Shown here piece after piece: positions 26,497 to 35,162 of a stretch of DNA of 64,000 bases. Made by a program: the position numbers and the translations under genes. This DNA comes from Pseudomonas entomophila (GTDB lineage Bacteria; Pseudomonadota; Gammaproteobacteria; Pseudomonadales; Pseudomonadaceae). The stretch lies in the NCBI RefSeq assembly GCF_013523165.1, contig NZ_JAAMQI010000020.1:1-64000 (forward strand), read 5' to 3'. The stretch's first letter is position 1; every line of letters starts with the position of its first letter. Below the pieces are notes generated by a model, which made no database searches, was not told the DNA's origin, and saw only the letters and a program-made list of their open reading frames with translations.

Positions 26497-27485
26497 AACC
26501 CTTCGCCACGTCCCTGCTGACCCTGGCCGTCGCCCTGTCCCTGGCCGGATGCGACCAGCCCAAGGCCGATGCGCCGAGCGCGGCGGCCACGTCCAGCGCC
26601 GACTACCCGCCGGTGCGCATCGAGCACGCGCTCGGCACCACCGTGATCGAGGCGCCGCCACAGCGCGTGGTGGCCTTCGACATGAGCGAGGTCGACAGCG
26701 TCGTGCAGTTGCAGGCGCCCCTGGTGGGCATGGCCAAGGACTACGTGTCGACGTTCCTGCTGCCCTACCGCGATGACCCGGCCATCGCCGACGTCGGCAC
26801 CACCATCCAGCCCAACCTGGAGCGCCTGCACGCGCTCAAGCCGGACCTGATCCTGATCTCGCCGCTGCAGGCGCAAAGCTATGCCGAGCTGAGCGAGATC
26901 GCGCCGACCGTCTATGACGATGTCGACCTGACCAACCAGCGCAGCGACTTTCTCGACACCGCCAAGGCCCATGTGCGAACGCTCGGGCGCATCTTCGGCA
27001 AGCAGGCCCTGGCCGAACAGAAGGTCGCGCAGATGGACGCCACCATCGCCCGCACGCGCCAGGTGACCGAGGGCCGCCCGGAAAAAGCCCTGATCGTGCT
27101 GCACAACAATGGCGCCTTCACCTCCTACGGGGTCAAGTCGCGCTATGGCTACGTGTTCGACACCCTGGGGGTCAAGCCGGCCAGCACCGACCTCCAGGCG
27201 AGCCTGCACGGTCAGCCGATCTCCAACGAGTTCATCCGCGAGGCCGATCCTGACATCCTCTACGTGATCGACCGGACCGCCGTGATGGAGCGCCGGCCCG
27301 CGCTGAACCTCGACAGCCTGGACAACCCGCTGCTACGCCGCACGAAAGCCTGGAACAGTGGCCGCGTGGTGTTCGTCGATGCGCAGACCTGGTACCTGTG
27401 CACCGCCAGCGTGACCTGCCTGGAGCGCATTGCCGACGACGTGGTGAAAGGCTATCGCGTTCAAGATACCCAGGCGGCGCGCTGA
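26493..27485 (+). CDS. Siderophore-binding periplasmic lipoprotein
   Basis: A 330-residue type III solute-binding protein. The signal peptide ends in the lipobox LAGC, so the protein is anchored by lipid. Two lobes follow (PQRVVAFDMSEVDSVVQL; LERLHALKPDLILIS; NPLLRRTKAWNSGRVVFVD). ATG at 26493 overlaps the ATPase stop. It should hand ferric siderophore from the outer-membrane receptor to the permeases, the role of BauB in acinetobactin uptake. Two C-terminal cysteines (LCTASVTC) may form a disulfide. Confidence 0.9.
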   Translation: MKPFATSLLTLAVALSLAGCDQPKADAPSAAATSSADYPPVRIEHALGTTVIEAPPQRVVAFDMSEVDSVVQLQAPLVGMAKDYVSTFLLPYRDDPAIADVGTTIQPNLERLHALKPDLILISPLQAQSYAELSEIAPTVYDDVDLTNQRSDFLDTAKAHVRTLGRIFGKQALAEQKVAQMDATIARTRQVTEGRPEKALIVLHNNGAFTSYGVKSRYGYVFDTLGVKPASTDLQASLHGQPISNEFIREADPDILYVIDRTAVMERRPALNLDSLDNPLLRRTKAWNSGRVVFVDAQTWYLCTASVTCLERIADDVVKGYRVQDTQAAR

Positions 27486-27510
27486 AGACGTTCCACGTCT
27501 TTCAACTGCT

Positions 27511-27523
27511 AATGATTTGCATT
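27511..27523. promoter_or_regulatory. Fur-box-like element before the TonB receptor
   Basis: AATGATTTGCATT, 73 bases before the receptor start, contains the reverse complement of the 12-mer AATGCAAATCAT found at 19573-19584 before the ECF sigma gene. Relative to pmsG and the receptor the element has the same orientation. Confidence 0.45.
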
Positions 27524-27596
27524 GCGGGATTTCGCGACTGGTTCGGATAGTCAGTGCATCACTTCCATTCTGGGTCGAAGCCAAAGGAATCCCGCA

Positions 27597-29843
27597 ATGT
27601 CGTCACGCTGCACCCCTGTTTGCCTGGCGCCCGCCGCCTGCCCGTCGCCCCTACCGCGCCTGGCGCCTGATCGCACCTGCCTGGCTGTGCGCCTGGCCTT
27701 GCTAGTGAGCCTGGGGGCGACGACGCACTCGGCACTCGCGCAAACGCCCGCCCCCCAGGCCCCGAGCGAATCGACGCAGACGCACCTGGTCCTGTCGGAC
27801 ATCACCGTCGAGGCGACCGAGGACGCGGCAGACGATCTGCCGCCGGTCTACGCTGGCGGCCAAGTCGCCACCGGCGGGCGCATCGGCCTGCTGGGCAACA
27901 AGGACCTGATGGAAACCCCCTTCAGCACGCTCAGCTACACCGAGCAGTACGTGCAGGACCTCCAGGCCCGGGACATCACCGACGTGATCGCCGCCACCGA
28001 CCCGTCGGTCTTCACCAACGGGGTGAAGAACACGCACAGCGAGAGCTACGCCATCCGCGGCTTCAACACCAGCCCCAGCGACATGACCGTCGAAGGGCTG
28101 TTCGGCATGGCGCCCTTCTACCGCGCCTCGCCGGAGATCTACGAGCGGATCGAAGTGCTCAAGGGCCCTTCCGTGCTGCTCAACGGCATGCCGCCGAACG
28201 GTTCGGTGGGCGGCACCATCAACCTGGTGCCCAAACGCGCCGGCGACACGCCGTTGACCCGCGTGACCGGCACTTTCGAGTCCGACTCGCAGCTTGGCGG
28301 GCACTTGGACATCGGGCGCCGTTTCGGCGAGGGCAACCAGTTCGGGGTGCGCTTCAACTCGGTCTACCGTGACGGCGATACGGCCACCGACGACCAGAGC
28401 CACCGGGTCGGCGTGAATGCCCTGGCACTGGACTGGCGCGGCGAGCGGGCGCGGTTGTCCCTCGACCTGTTCGACAGCGACGACACCACCGTCGGGCAGA
28501 ACCGCGGCATCGGCCTGGCCGCTGGCCTGTCGGTACCCAAGCCCCCCAGCGCGGACACCTTGCTCAGTCCGGACTGGGGACGTGTACGCACCCAGGACAA
28601 GGGTGTGATCCTGCGCGGTGAGTACGCGCTGAGCGATCGACTGACCGCCTATGGCGCGGTGGGCACCAGCAAGACTCACTACCAGTACAGCGGGGCCATG
28701 TCGGCCACCGTGATCAATGCCCGGGGTGACCTGTCCACGACCCTGGGGCAACTGCGCCAGGAGTTTCACAAGACGTCCGCCGAAGTCGGCCTGCGCGGCC
28801 AGTTCGACACGTTCGGCATCGGCCACCAGTGGTCGGTCAACGCGACCCAGTACAGCGACAAGGAGCGCGACTGGGGGCGTCGCGGCATTCCGAACACGAC
28901 CTGGGTCACCAACCTCTACCACCCCGTGTGGGGCCCCAAGGCGCCGGAGGCATGGCCCTACATCATTCATAACGAGAACGACCTCAAGAGCTACGGCATT
29001 GCCGATACCTTGTCGTTCCTCGACGAGCGTGTGCAGTTGACCCTGGGGGTGCGCCGTCAGGAAGTGGTGTCCGACACGTACAACACGGGCACCGGCGCGC
29101 GCAACCGACCGGGCTACGACGAACACGCCACCAGCCCGGCGGGGGCCATTCTGTTCAGGCTGACCGATGAGCTTTCGCTGTATGCCAACTACATCGAAGG
29201 CTTGAGCAAGGGCAGCTCGGCCCCCTTGACCGCGGCCAACGCCGGCGAGATGTTCGCACCCTACGAGTCCAAGCAGCGCGAGATCGGCGCCAAGCTGGAC
29301 CTCGGCACCTTCACCCATACCCTGGCGCTGTACGAGATCAAGCGCCCCAACGGCTACACCGACCCGGCCACCAACCTCTACTCCTTCGGCGGCGAGCAGC
29401 GCAACCGCGGCGTCGAATGGAGCTTCTTCGGTTCGCCGATGATGGACGTGCGCCTGATGGGCGGCGTCGCCTACGTGGACCCGGAGGTGACCAAGGCCAG
29501 CACGAGCACCCAGGAAGGCAAGACCGCCACCGGCGTGCCGAAGCTGCAGGGCAAGCTGGGGGTCGAATGGGACACGCCCTTCGTCGAGGGCCTGACCCTG
29601 ACCGCCAACGCCACGTCGTTGTCCAAGCAGTACATCAGCGCCGACAACGCCCAGTCGATTCCCGGCTACACGATCTTCGACGCCGGCGCGCGCTATGCGA
29701 TGAACGTCAGTGGCAAGCCGGTGGTGGTCCGCGCCGGCGTCTCGAACCTCGCCAACAAGAACTACTGGGGTGTGCCGCAGACGTCCAGCCTGGCCCTGGG
29801 CGAGCCGCGCACATACCAATTGTCGGCGACGGTGGACTTCTGA
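27597..29843 (+). CDS. TonB-dependent siderophore receptor
   Basis: A 748-residue outer-membrane receptor. A long signal region ends near HSALAQ, a TonB-box-like segment follows (LVLSDITVEAT), then the plug domain (ITDVIAATDPSVF, YAIRGFN, IEVLKGPSVLLNGMPPNGSVGG). A 22-strand barrel of ~530 residues ends in a terminal aromatic (ATVDF). There is no N-terminal STN signalling domain before the plug, so it cannot drive a FecI/FecR-type signal. AAGGA lies before the ATG. It follows the importer operon, preceded by a Fur-like element, and is the expected receptor for ferric pseudomonine, comparable to BauA. Confidence 0.92.
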   Translation: MSSRCTPVCLAPAACPSPLPRLAPDRTCLAVRLALLVSLGATTHSALAQTPAPQAPSESTQTHLVLSDITVEATEDAADDLPPVYAGGQVATGGRIGLLGNKDLMETPFSTLSYTEQYVQDLQARDITDVIAATDPSVFTNGVKNTHSESYAIRGFNTSPSDMTVEGLFGMAPFYRASPEIYERIEVLKGPSVLLNGMPPNGSVGGTINLVPKRAGDTPLTRVTGTFESDSQLGGHLDIGRRFGEGNQFGVRFNSVYRDGDTATDDQSHRVGVNALALDWRGERARLSLDLFDSDDTTVGQNRGIGLAAGLSVPKPPSADTLLSPDWGRVRTQDKGVILRGEYALSDRLTAYGAVGTSKTHYQYSGAMSATVINARGDLSTTLGQLRQEFHKTSAEVGLRGQFDTFGIGHQWSVNATQYSDKERDWGRRGIPNTTWVTNLYHPVWGPKAPEAWPYIIHNENDLKSYGIADTLSFLDERVQLTLGVRRQEVVSDTYNTGTGARNRPGYDEHATSPAGAILFRLTDELSLYANYIEGLSKGSSAPLTAANAGEMFAPYESKQREIGAKLDLGTFTHTLALYEIKRPNGYTDPATNLYSFGGEQRNRGVEWSFFGSPMMDVRLMGGVAYVDPEVTKASTSTQEGKTATGVPKLQGKLGVEWDTPFVEGLTLTANATSLSKQYISADNAQSIPGYTIFDAGARYAMNVSGKPVVVRAGVSNLANKNYWGVPQTSSLALGEPRTYQLSATVDF

Positions 29844-29920
29844 TCCCTGCCTGACGCCGCCCGTGCGCACGCCTTGAGCGAGCAAGTGGCGCCGATCGGC
29901 CACCGGGCTCGGCCACCAGG

Positions 29921-30673
29921 CTACAACGCCGTGCGCAGCGCCTGTTCCAGGCGTTCGCCCTGCGTGTCCTGGGCCGGGCCGACCACGGCGAAGTTGTAGG
30001 CGCCGTGGGACCAGTAGCGTGCCTCGAGCGCGCCCTCGCGCCGCTGCCCGCTGGCCATGTGGCCGAAGTGCCGACCCGGCGCACGCAGAAACACGCTCAG
30101 GCGCCCGCCCTGGGCGTCTTCGTACAGCAGCAAGGCTGCCGGGCCATTTTCGTTGGCGAGCAGGCGCGCCCCGACCGGGACCAGGCCTTGTTCGGCCAGG
30201 TCCGGCAGGTCGCCGACCTGGGTGAAATGCCGGGCGAGCCAGGCACGCAGGCGGGCCGGGTCGCGCGCCTGGATGTCCAGAGCCGCCGTCTCGGCGAACA
30301 GCCGGTGGGCCTGCACGGCATCCGCCATCGGCGGCGTACCGGCCAGCCAGGTGGCTTCGCGGGCCTGCCAGCCTCCCAGGCTGCCCAGGCCCAGGGTCAG
30401 CAGCAGGAGAGCTGCCGTGGCCAGGTGCTGCCGGCGCCGCCTGACCAGTCGCTGGCGCACCGTCGCCAGCGACGGACCGGCATCGGCACGGGCGTCGTAC
30501 CCGCCGGCCAGGGCCGCGCGCAAGCGCCGGGCATCGTCGCGCCAGCCATCGACCATGGCCTGCTCCTGGGGATGCGAGGCCAGCCACAGGGTGATCTGCG
30601 CGCGCCGCGCCGGGTCGAGACGGTCGTCGACATAGGCGTGCAGTTCATGCTCGCTCGGGGCCGAAAAAATCAT
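29921..30673 (-). CDS. Transmembrane anti-sigma factor
   Basis: A 250-residue single-span protein. The cytoplasmic N-terminus has the anti-sigma pattern ELHAYVDDRLDPARR with no cysteine zinc motif. A membrane helix lies at about residues 82-100 (LATAALLLLTLGLGSLGGW), and the rest is periplasmic. Its start overlaps the stop of the ECF sigma gene (ATGA), so the two are coupled and very likely partners. The signal it senses is unknown; the divergent peroxidase and cytochrome b561 suggest oxidative or redox stress. Confidence 0.87.
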   Translation of the reverse strand: MIFSAPSEHELHAYVDDRLDPARRAQITLWLASHPQEQAMVDGWRDDARRLRAALAGGYDARADAGPSLATVRQRLVRRRRQHLATAALLLLTLGLGSLGGWQAREATWLAGTPPMADAVQAHRLFAETAALDIQARDPARLRAWLARHFTQVGDLPDLAEQGLVPVGARLLANENGPAALLLYEDAQGGRLSVFLRAPGRHFGHMASGQRREGALEARYWSHGAYNFAVVGPAQDTQGERLEQALRTAL

Positions 30674-31191
30674 TTGAGCCTCCGCAACGCCATCGGCGCG
30701 GGCGTTTCTTCGGTCAGTTCACGCAGTGCCGCACGGGCACGGGACAGCCTCGACATCACCGTACCGATCGGGATGTCCAGGGCCTGGGCGACCTCCTTGT
30801 AGCTCAATCCCTCGACGCTGACCAGCAACAGCAAGGCGCGCTGTTGCTCCGGCAGGCGGGCGAAGGCCTGCAGGTCGGCCTGGGCGAAGACGCTCGACTC
30901 GGTGGCGTCATGTCGCGATGCCTCGCTGGTGCTACCGAGGCCGATCCAGCCCAGCCAGCGGGCATGCCGCTTCTCCCGGCGCTTGCCGTCCAGGAACAGG
31001 CGATACAGGATGGTGAACAACCAGGGCCGCAGGCCGTCGCGCTCGCGTTGCTGAGCGCCGCGGCTCAGGGCGCGCTCCAGGGTCGCCTGCACCAGGTCGT
31101 CGGCGCTGGTGGCATCGCGGGCCAGCCACAGGGCGAAGCGACGCAGGCTGTTGAGCAGGTCGCGCCATTGACGTTCATCCAGGTCATGCAT
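30670..31191 (-). CDS. ECF sigma factor (stress type)
   Basis: A 173-residue ECF sigma factor: region 2 (FALWLARDATSADDLVQATLERAL, positions ~19-42), linker, and region 4 (LPEQQRALLLLVSVEGLSYKE then IGTVMSRLSRARAALREL). It overlaps the anti-sigma gene. The ATG at 31189-31191 is chosen because the frame above it is unlike the family. It is preceded by a GGGAAT-N16-CGTC promoter, and the same promoter faces the divergent peroxidase gene, so it probably drives both itself and that operon. Confidence 0.92.
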   Translation of the reverse strand: MHDLDERQWRDLLNSLRRFALWLARDATSADDLVQATLERALSRGAQQRERDGLRPWLFTILYRLFLDGKRREKRHARWLGWIGLGSTSEASRHDATESSVFAQADLQAFARLPEQQRALLLLVSVEGLSYKEVAQALDIPIGTVMSRLSRARAALRELTEETPAPMALRRLK

Positions 31192-31228
31192 GTTCAGGTT
31201 CGAGGCTCGGGGAAAAGGACTGACAACA

Positions 31229-31254
31229 GACGCCTGGCGAGCGAAAGCATTCCC
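31229..31254 (-). promoter_or_regulatory. ECF-type promoter for the sigma/anti-sigma operon
   Basis: Read on the minus strand: GGGAAT (31254-31249), 16-base spacer, CGTC (31232-31229). The -10 element lies 38 bases before the sigma gene start. Identical in form to the divergent promoter at 31257-31282. Confidence 0.75.
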
Positions 31255-31256
31255 TC

Positions 31257-31282
31257 GGGAATAGAATTTTCGCTCGAGCGTC
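31257..31282 (+). promoter_or_regulatory. ECF-type promoter for the peroxidase / b561 operon
   Basis: GGGAAT (31257-31262), 16-base spacer, CGTC (31279-31282), 32 bases before the peroxidase ATG. The -35 elements of this and the opposing promoter are separated by only two bases. Confidence 0.75.
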
Positions 31283-31314
31283 GTACTGGCCTGTCCCCTC
31301 ACGAGAACCTGCGC

Positions 31315-32361
31315 ATGACCACTCCCCTGCAAGGGCGCCGCAAAGCCCTGCGCTTGTTCGGCATCGGCGCGGTGCTGGCGTCGGCCGGTGCCGGCTTCGC
31401 CTATGCCGCCGGCTGGATCGGCGCTCCGGCACTGACCCCGCAACGCATCATCGACACCTTCGAAGCCCAGGCCGGGCATCACCCGGGGTATCGCAAGAAC
31501 CACGCCAAGGGCCTGTGCGTCAGCGGGTACTTCGAAAGCACCGGGCTCGCCGCGCCGCTCTCGAGCGCCCGGGTCTTCAGCCAGCCGCGTGTGCCGGTCA
31601 TCGGACGCTTCGCCCTCGGTGGCGCCAACCCGCACGTTGCCGACGCCGCCGTGCCGACGCGCAGCCTGGCCCTGCAACTGAGCACCGACGACGGGCAGCG
31701 CTGGCGCACCGGCATGAACAACCCGCCGGTGCTGGCCGTCAACAGCGTCGAAGGCTTCTATGACCAGGTCCTGGCGAGCACACCGGACCCCACGACCGGC
31801 AAACCCGACCCGGCACGGCAGACAGCCTTTGCCAAGGCGCACCCGGAAGGCGCCGCGTTTCGTCAGTGGGCGGCCCAGTACCGGCCCAGCGACAGCTTCG
31901 CCAACACCGCCTACAACAGCATCAATGCGTTTCGTCTGATCGACGGCCAGGGGGCGGTGCAGCCGGTGCGCTGGCGCCTCGAGCCTCACACGCCGTTTCA
32001 GAACCTGCCCACGGGCATCGCCGACCCGGACTACCTGCAACATGACCTCCAGGCCCGCGTGAAGCAGGGCCCACTGCGCTGGACCTTGCGCCTCACCCTG
32101 GCCGAGCCTGGCGACGACATCGACGACCCGGCCCAGGCCTGGCCGGCGCAACGGCGCACGGTGGACGCCGGTACCGTGGTCATCGACCGGGTCGAAGCGC
32201 CGGAGCAAGGCGCCTGCCGTGACCTCAACTTCGACCCCCTGATCCTGCCGACCGGCATCGCGCCGTCCGATGACCCGATCCTCGCGGCCCGCTCGGCCGC
32301 CTATGCCGAATCCTTCAACCGCCGCAGCCGCGAACGCCTCGAGACAGGAGCACGCCCATGA
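31315..32361 (+). CDS. Catalase-family periplasmic peroxidase
   Basis: A 348-residue minimal catalase-like haem protein of the SrpA/KatA-related peroxidase group, shorter than a true catalase (~480 aa). The N-terminus has a twin-arginine-like export signal (RRKALRLFGIG, then a hydrophobic run). The catalytic histidine is H63 in RKNHAKG, the distal asparagine lies in FANTAYNSINAFR, and the proximal haem tyrosine is probably Y330 in RSAAYAESF. It probably uses peroxides in the periplasm with electrons from the cytochrome b561 encoded next. The stop overlaps the b561 ATG (ATGA). Confidence 0.9.
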   Translation: MTTPLQGRRKALRLFGIGAVLASAGAGFAYAAGWIGAPALTPQRIIDTFEAQAGHHPGYRKNHAKGLCVSGYFESTGLAAPLSSARVFSQPRVPVIGRFALGGANPHVADAAVPTRSLALQLSTDDGQRWRTGMNNPPVLAVNSVEGFYDQVLASTPDPTTGKPDPARQTAFAKAHPEGAAFRQWAAQYRPSDSFANTAYNSINAFRLIDGQGAVQPVRWRLEPHTPFQNLPTGIADPDYLQHDLQARVKQGPLRWTLRLTLAEPGDDIDDPAQAWPAQRRTVDAGTVVIDRVEAPEQGACRDLNFDPLILPTGIAPSDDPILAARSAAYAESFNRRSRERLETGARP

Positions 32362-32927
32362 CCCCCAGCACCTTTCATCCACTGAGCCGGGCGGTGCACT
32401 GGCTGATGGCCGTGCTGATCCTGGCGATGCTGTTCATCGGGGTGAACATGGTCGGCAACCTGTCGCCCTGGCACCCCACCCTGGTCACGCTGCACAAGGC
32501 CACCGGGCTGGCGCTGCTGGTGCTGGTGCTCCTGCGTATCGTGCTGCGCGTGAGCCTGCCGCACCCGCCCCTGCCACGCGACCTGCCGCCGCTGCAGCGC
32601 TGGGCCGCCGGCGCCTCGCACCTGGCCCTCTACGGGTTGATGCTGGGCATGCCGCTGCTGGGCTGGGCGATGTTGTCGGCGGGTGACTACCCTCGTCCGC
32701 TGGGGCTGCCGGCGATCGCCCCGCACGACCTGTGGCTCTATGCCGTGCTGCGCCAGGCGCACGGCTGGGCCGGCTACCTGCTGTTCGCCACGATCCTGGT
32801 GCACGTGGGCGCCGCGCTGATGCATGCGCTCGTGCGGCGGGACGGGGTGATGCGTGCGATGTGGCCCGGTCGGGCCGGGCGTGCGCCGGCGCCGCCGCCG
32901 GTCGAGCGTTCGCGCTCTGAACGGTGA
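32358..32927 (+). CDS. Cytochrome b561
   Basis: A 189-residue inner-membrane b-type cytochrome with four helices. Haem-ligand histidines can be placed in LSRAVHWLMAV near the N-terminus, LHKATGL, SHLALYG, and AHGWAGYLLF towards the C-terminus. It overlaps the peroxidase gene and probably passes electrons from the quinol pool to it. The C-terminal tail is basic. Confidence 0.9.
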   Translation: MTPSTFHPLSRAVHWLMAVLILAMLFIGVNMVGNLSPWHPTLVTLHKATGLALLVLVLLRIVLRVSLPHPPLPRDLPPLQRWAAGASHLALYGLMLGMPLLGWAMLSAGDYPRPLGLPAIAPHDLWLYAVLRQAHGWAGYLLFATILVHVGAALMHALVRRDGVMRAMWPGRAGRAPAPPPVERSRSER

Positions 32928-33001
32928 CCGGCTCGGACGACCCAGAGAGACGGCCCGTCGATGAAGGATTCGTCATGCACGAAAATAACTGCGCGCCCCG
33001 C

Positions 33002-33028
33002 TCAAGGCCGGACACGGATGACCGATAA
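33002..33028 (+). promoter_or_regulatory. Sigma-28-like promoter
   Basis: TCAAG (33002-33006), 14-base spacer, ACCGATAA (33021-33028). This has the exact FliA spacing with one mismatch in each core element. It lies 71 bases before the chemoreceptor start. Confidence 0.6.
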
Positions 33029-33099
33029 CCGAGCGAGTGCCCAGGTTTTCTGACCTGTGGCAATTCGCTCTCTTTCGGTCCCTCTTCCTGGATGCCTCC

Positions 33100-34740
33100 A
33101 TGCACTGGCTACGCGATGCAAAACTCTCCACCAAACTGATCGCCGCCTTTGGCTTGTGCGCGCTCATCACCCTTGCGGTGGGCGTGCTCGGCAGCCGCGG
33201 CATTTCCCAACTGTCGGACAGCCTCCGGTCGGTCTTTTCCAACAACCTGGTGTCGGTGTCCAAGGCCGCTGAAGCCAAGAGCAAGGCCATCGCGCAGCAG
33301 AGGGACCTGTACGCATTGATCGGCGCCATTGCCTCGAATGCTCCACAGGCGAGCCGTGATCAGGTTCTGCAGAGCCTGGAAGCCAACCGCACCGACAGCG
33401 AAAAGGCCTTCGCCCTGTACCGCACCACGCCCCTGGCAGACGATGAACGCGCTGCCGGTGATCGCATGGAGCGTGATTGGCCGGCCTATCAGGCCCAGGT
33501 ACAGCGTGTGCTCACGGCGCTGCAGGCCGGTGATGTGGACACCGCTCGAAGCATCATCGGCAGTGACGTGCAACAGCACTATCGGGTCATCCTCGATGAA
33601 TTCAGCGTGATCATCGAATCCAATAACCGCCAGATCGTCGAAGGCGGGCAACAGGCCAGCGCCAGCGAACGCGCGGCGACGACCGTGCTGTACACCGGCG
33701 TCGCCGTGGCCTTCATTGCCGCGCTGCTGCTTGGCGTCTTCATCAGCCGTCTGATCAGCCGCCCCATCGCCCAGGCCGTGGTAAGCGCCCAGGCTATCGC
33801 CCGTGGCGACCTGACGCAGCAGGTCCGTAGCGAAGCCGCCGACGAGACCGGCCAGTTGCTCAATGCTCTCGGCGACATGCAGCAGAGCCTGAAGACCACC
33901 ATCCAGCAGATCGCCGATGCGTCCAACCAGTTGGCGTCGGCGGCCGAAGAACTCAATGCGGTGACCGAGGACAGCAGCCGTGGCCTGCTGCGCCAGAACG
34001 ACGAGATCCAGCAGGCTGCCACGGCGGTGACCGAGATGACCTCAGCGGTCGAGGAAGTCGCCCGCAACGCCATGTCCACCTCCGAAGCCTCGCGGGGCGC
34101 CAGCGCCCAGGCCGGCGAAGGCCTGGGCCAGGCGCGTCATGCCGTGTCGGCGGTCGATGACGCCACGCGCGAGATCGGCACCTCCACCACCATCGTCGAA
34201 CAGCTGGCCACGCAACTGCGTGACATCGGCAAGGTACTGGACGTGATCCGCGGCATCGCCGAGCAGACCAACCTGTTGGCGCTCAACGCCGCCATCGAGG
34301 CAGCCCGCGCGGGCGAGCAGGGTCGCGGGTTCGCGGTGGTGGCCGATGAGGTACGCGCACTGGCGGCACGCACCCAGGCCTCCACGGGCGAGATCGAAGG
34401 CATGATCAACGCCGTCCAGGCCAGCTCCGACCAGGCCGTGGTGGCCATGGGCAAGAGCCAGACCCTGGTGACTACCACCCAGACGCTGGCCCGTGCCACG
34501 GGCGATGCGCTGGAGCAGATCGCGGTGGGCATCGGCCAGATCAACGACCGTAACCTGGTGATCGCCAGTGCCTGCGAGGAGCAGGCCAACGTGGCGCGCG
34601 AGGTGGACCGCAACCTGCTCAACATCCAGGACCTGTCGACCCAGACGGCGACGGGTGCGCAGCAGACCAGCGCTTCGGCGCAGGACTTGTCGCGCCTGGC
34701 GGTGTCCTTCAACGAGCTGGTACGACGCTTCAAGCTCTGA
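33100..34740 (+). CDS. Methyl-accepting chemotaxis protein
   Basis: A 546-residue chemoreceptor: TM1 at ~12-32, a periplasmic four-helix-bundle sensor, TM2 at ~198-218 (TGVAVAFIAALLLGVFI), HAMP, and a signalling domain with the canonical tip (AEQTNLLALNAAIEAARAG). It is similar in build to the receptor at 4977 but with a different sensor. The ATG at 33100 gives a normal short cytoplasmic lead; a GTG 21 codons upstream is in frame but poorly supported. A sigma-28-like promoter precedes it. The ligand is unknown. Confidence 0.92.
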   Translation: MHWLRDAKLSTKLIAAFGLCALITLAVGVLGSRGISQLSDSLRSVFSNNLVSVSKAAEAKSKAIAQQRDLYALIGAIASNAPQASRDQVLQSLEANRTDSEKAFALYRTTPLADDERAAGDRMERDWPAYQAQVQRVLTALQAGDVDTARSIIGSDVQQHYRVILDEFSVIIESNNRQIVEGGQQASASERAATTVLYTGVAVAFIAALLLGVFISRLISRPIAQAVVSAQAIARGDLTQQVRSEAADETGQLLNALGDMQQSLKTTIQQIADASNQLASAAEELNAVTEDSSRGLLRQNDEIQQAATAVTEMTSAVEEVARNAMSTSEASRGASAQAGEGLGQARHAVSAVDDATREIGTSTTIVEQLATQLRDIGKVLDVIRGIAEQTNLLALNAAIEAARAGEQGRGFAVVADEVRALAARTQASTGEIEGMINAVQASSDQAVVAMGKSQTLVTTTQTLARATGDALEQIAVGIGQINDRNLVIASACEEQANVAREVDRNLLNIQDLSTQTATGAQQTSASAQDLSRLAVSFNELVRRFKL

Positions 34741-34768
34741 ATGGGGGCGTGAGGGCTCATCCTTTTGG

Positions 34769-34830
34769 GAGTGGGCTTGCCCGCGAGACAGGCGGCGACG
34801 GGCCGGACGCCATCGCGGGCAAGTCCGCTC
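34769..34830. repeat. REP-like palindromic element after the chemoreceptor
   Basis: GAGTGGGCTTGCCCGCGA (34769-34786) and TCGCGGGCAAGTCCGCTC (34813-34830) are inverted, with 16 of 18 positions complementary. The core resembles Pseudomonas REP sequences. It could also act as the transcription end of the chemoreceptor gene. Confidence 0.65.
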
Positions 34831-34882
34831 TCATAGAAAATAAAATATCTTGTTGATTTTAAAAGAAATAACTTCAGGATTT

Positions 34883-34903
34883 TGTGGGCCCTGCGGGCCC
34901 ACA
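34883..34903. terminator. Perfect GC hairpin
   Basis: TGTGGGCCC, loop TGC, GGGCCCACA: a perfect 9-bp stem after an AT-rich stretch (34837-34882). No T run follows, so it may be a terminator or simply part of the repeat cluster. Confidence 0.5.
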
Positions 34904-34979
34904 TTAGCACTTGGCAGAAACCATAAAATCTCCCACAGGTGACCGCGATAGCCTGCAACCCCACGGTGGGGCTACCGGT

Positions 34980-35022
34980 GTAGGAGCGGCCCCCGTGCCG
35001 CGATGGGCCGCAAAGCGGCCCC
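34980..35022. repeat. REP-like element of the GGAGCGGCCCC family
   Basis: GTAGGAGCGGCCCCCGTGCC, then CGATGGGCCGCAAAGCGGCCCC. The first half matches the arms of the inverted pair at 1441-1532, showing a dispersed repeat. The stretch 34741-35162 contains only these repeats and no supported gene. Confidence 0.65.
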
Positions 35023-35162
35023 AGAAATCAATCAGCGACACAGTATCTGAGCACTGCCAGCTATCGTCATGTTCTCTGCGCGACAGCGCGGCGCCAAGGC
35101 GGCGGGCAAACTCCCACAGGTTGGAATACAGGCCTGACAGCCCGTTTCAGTGCGGCGTGCCT

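Noticed and set aside
27702..30587. A 961-codon minus-strand frame opposite the TonB receptor
   Set aside because: Shadow frame that also crosses the anti-sigma gene in another frame; no recognisable protein features.
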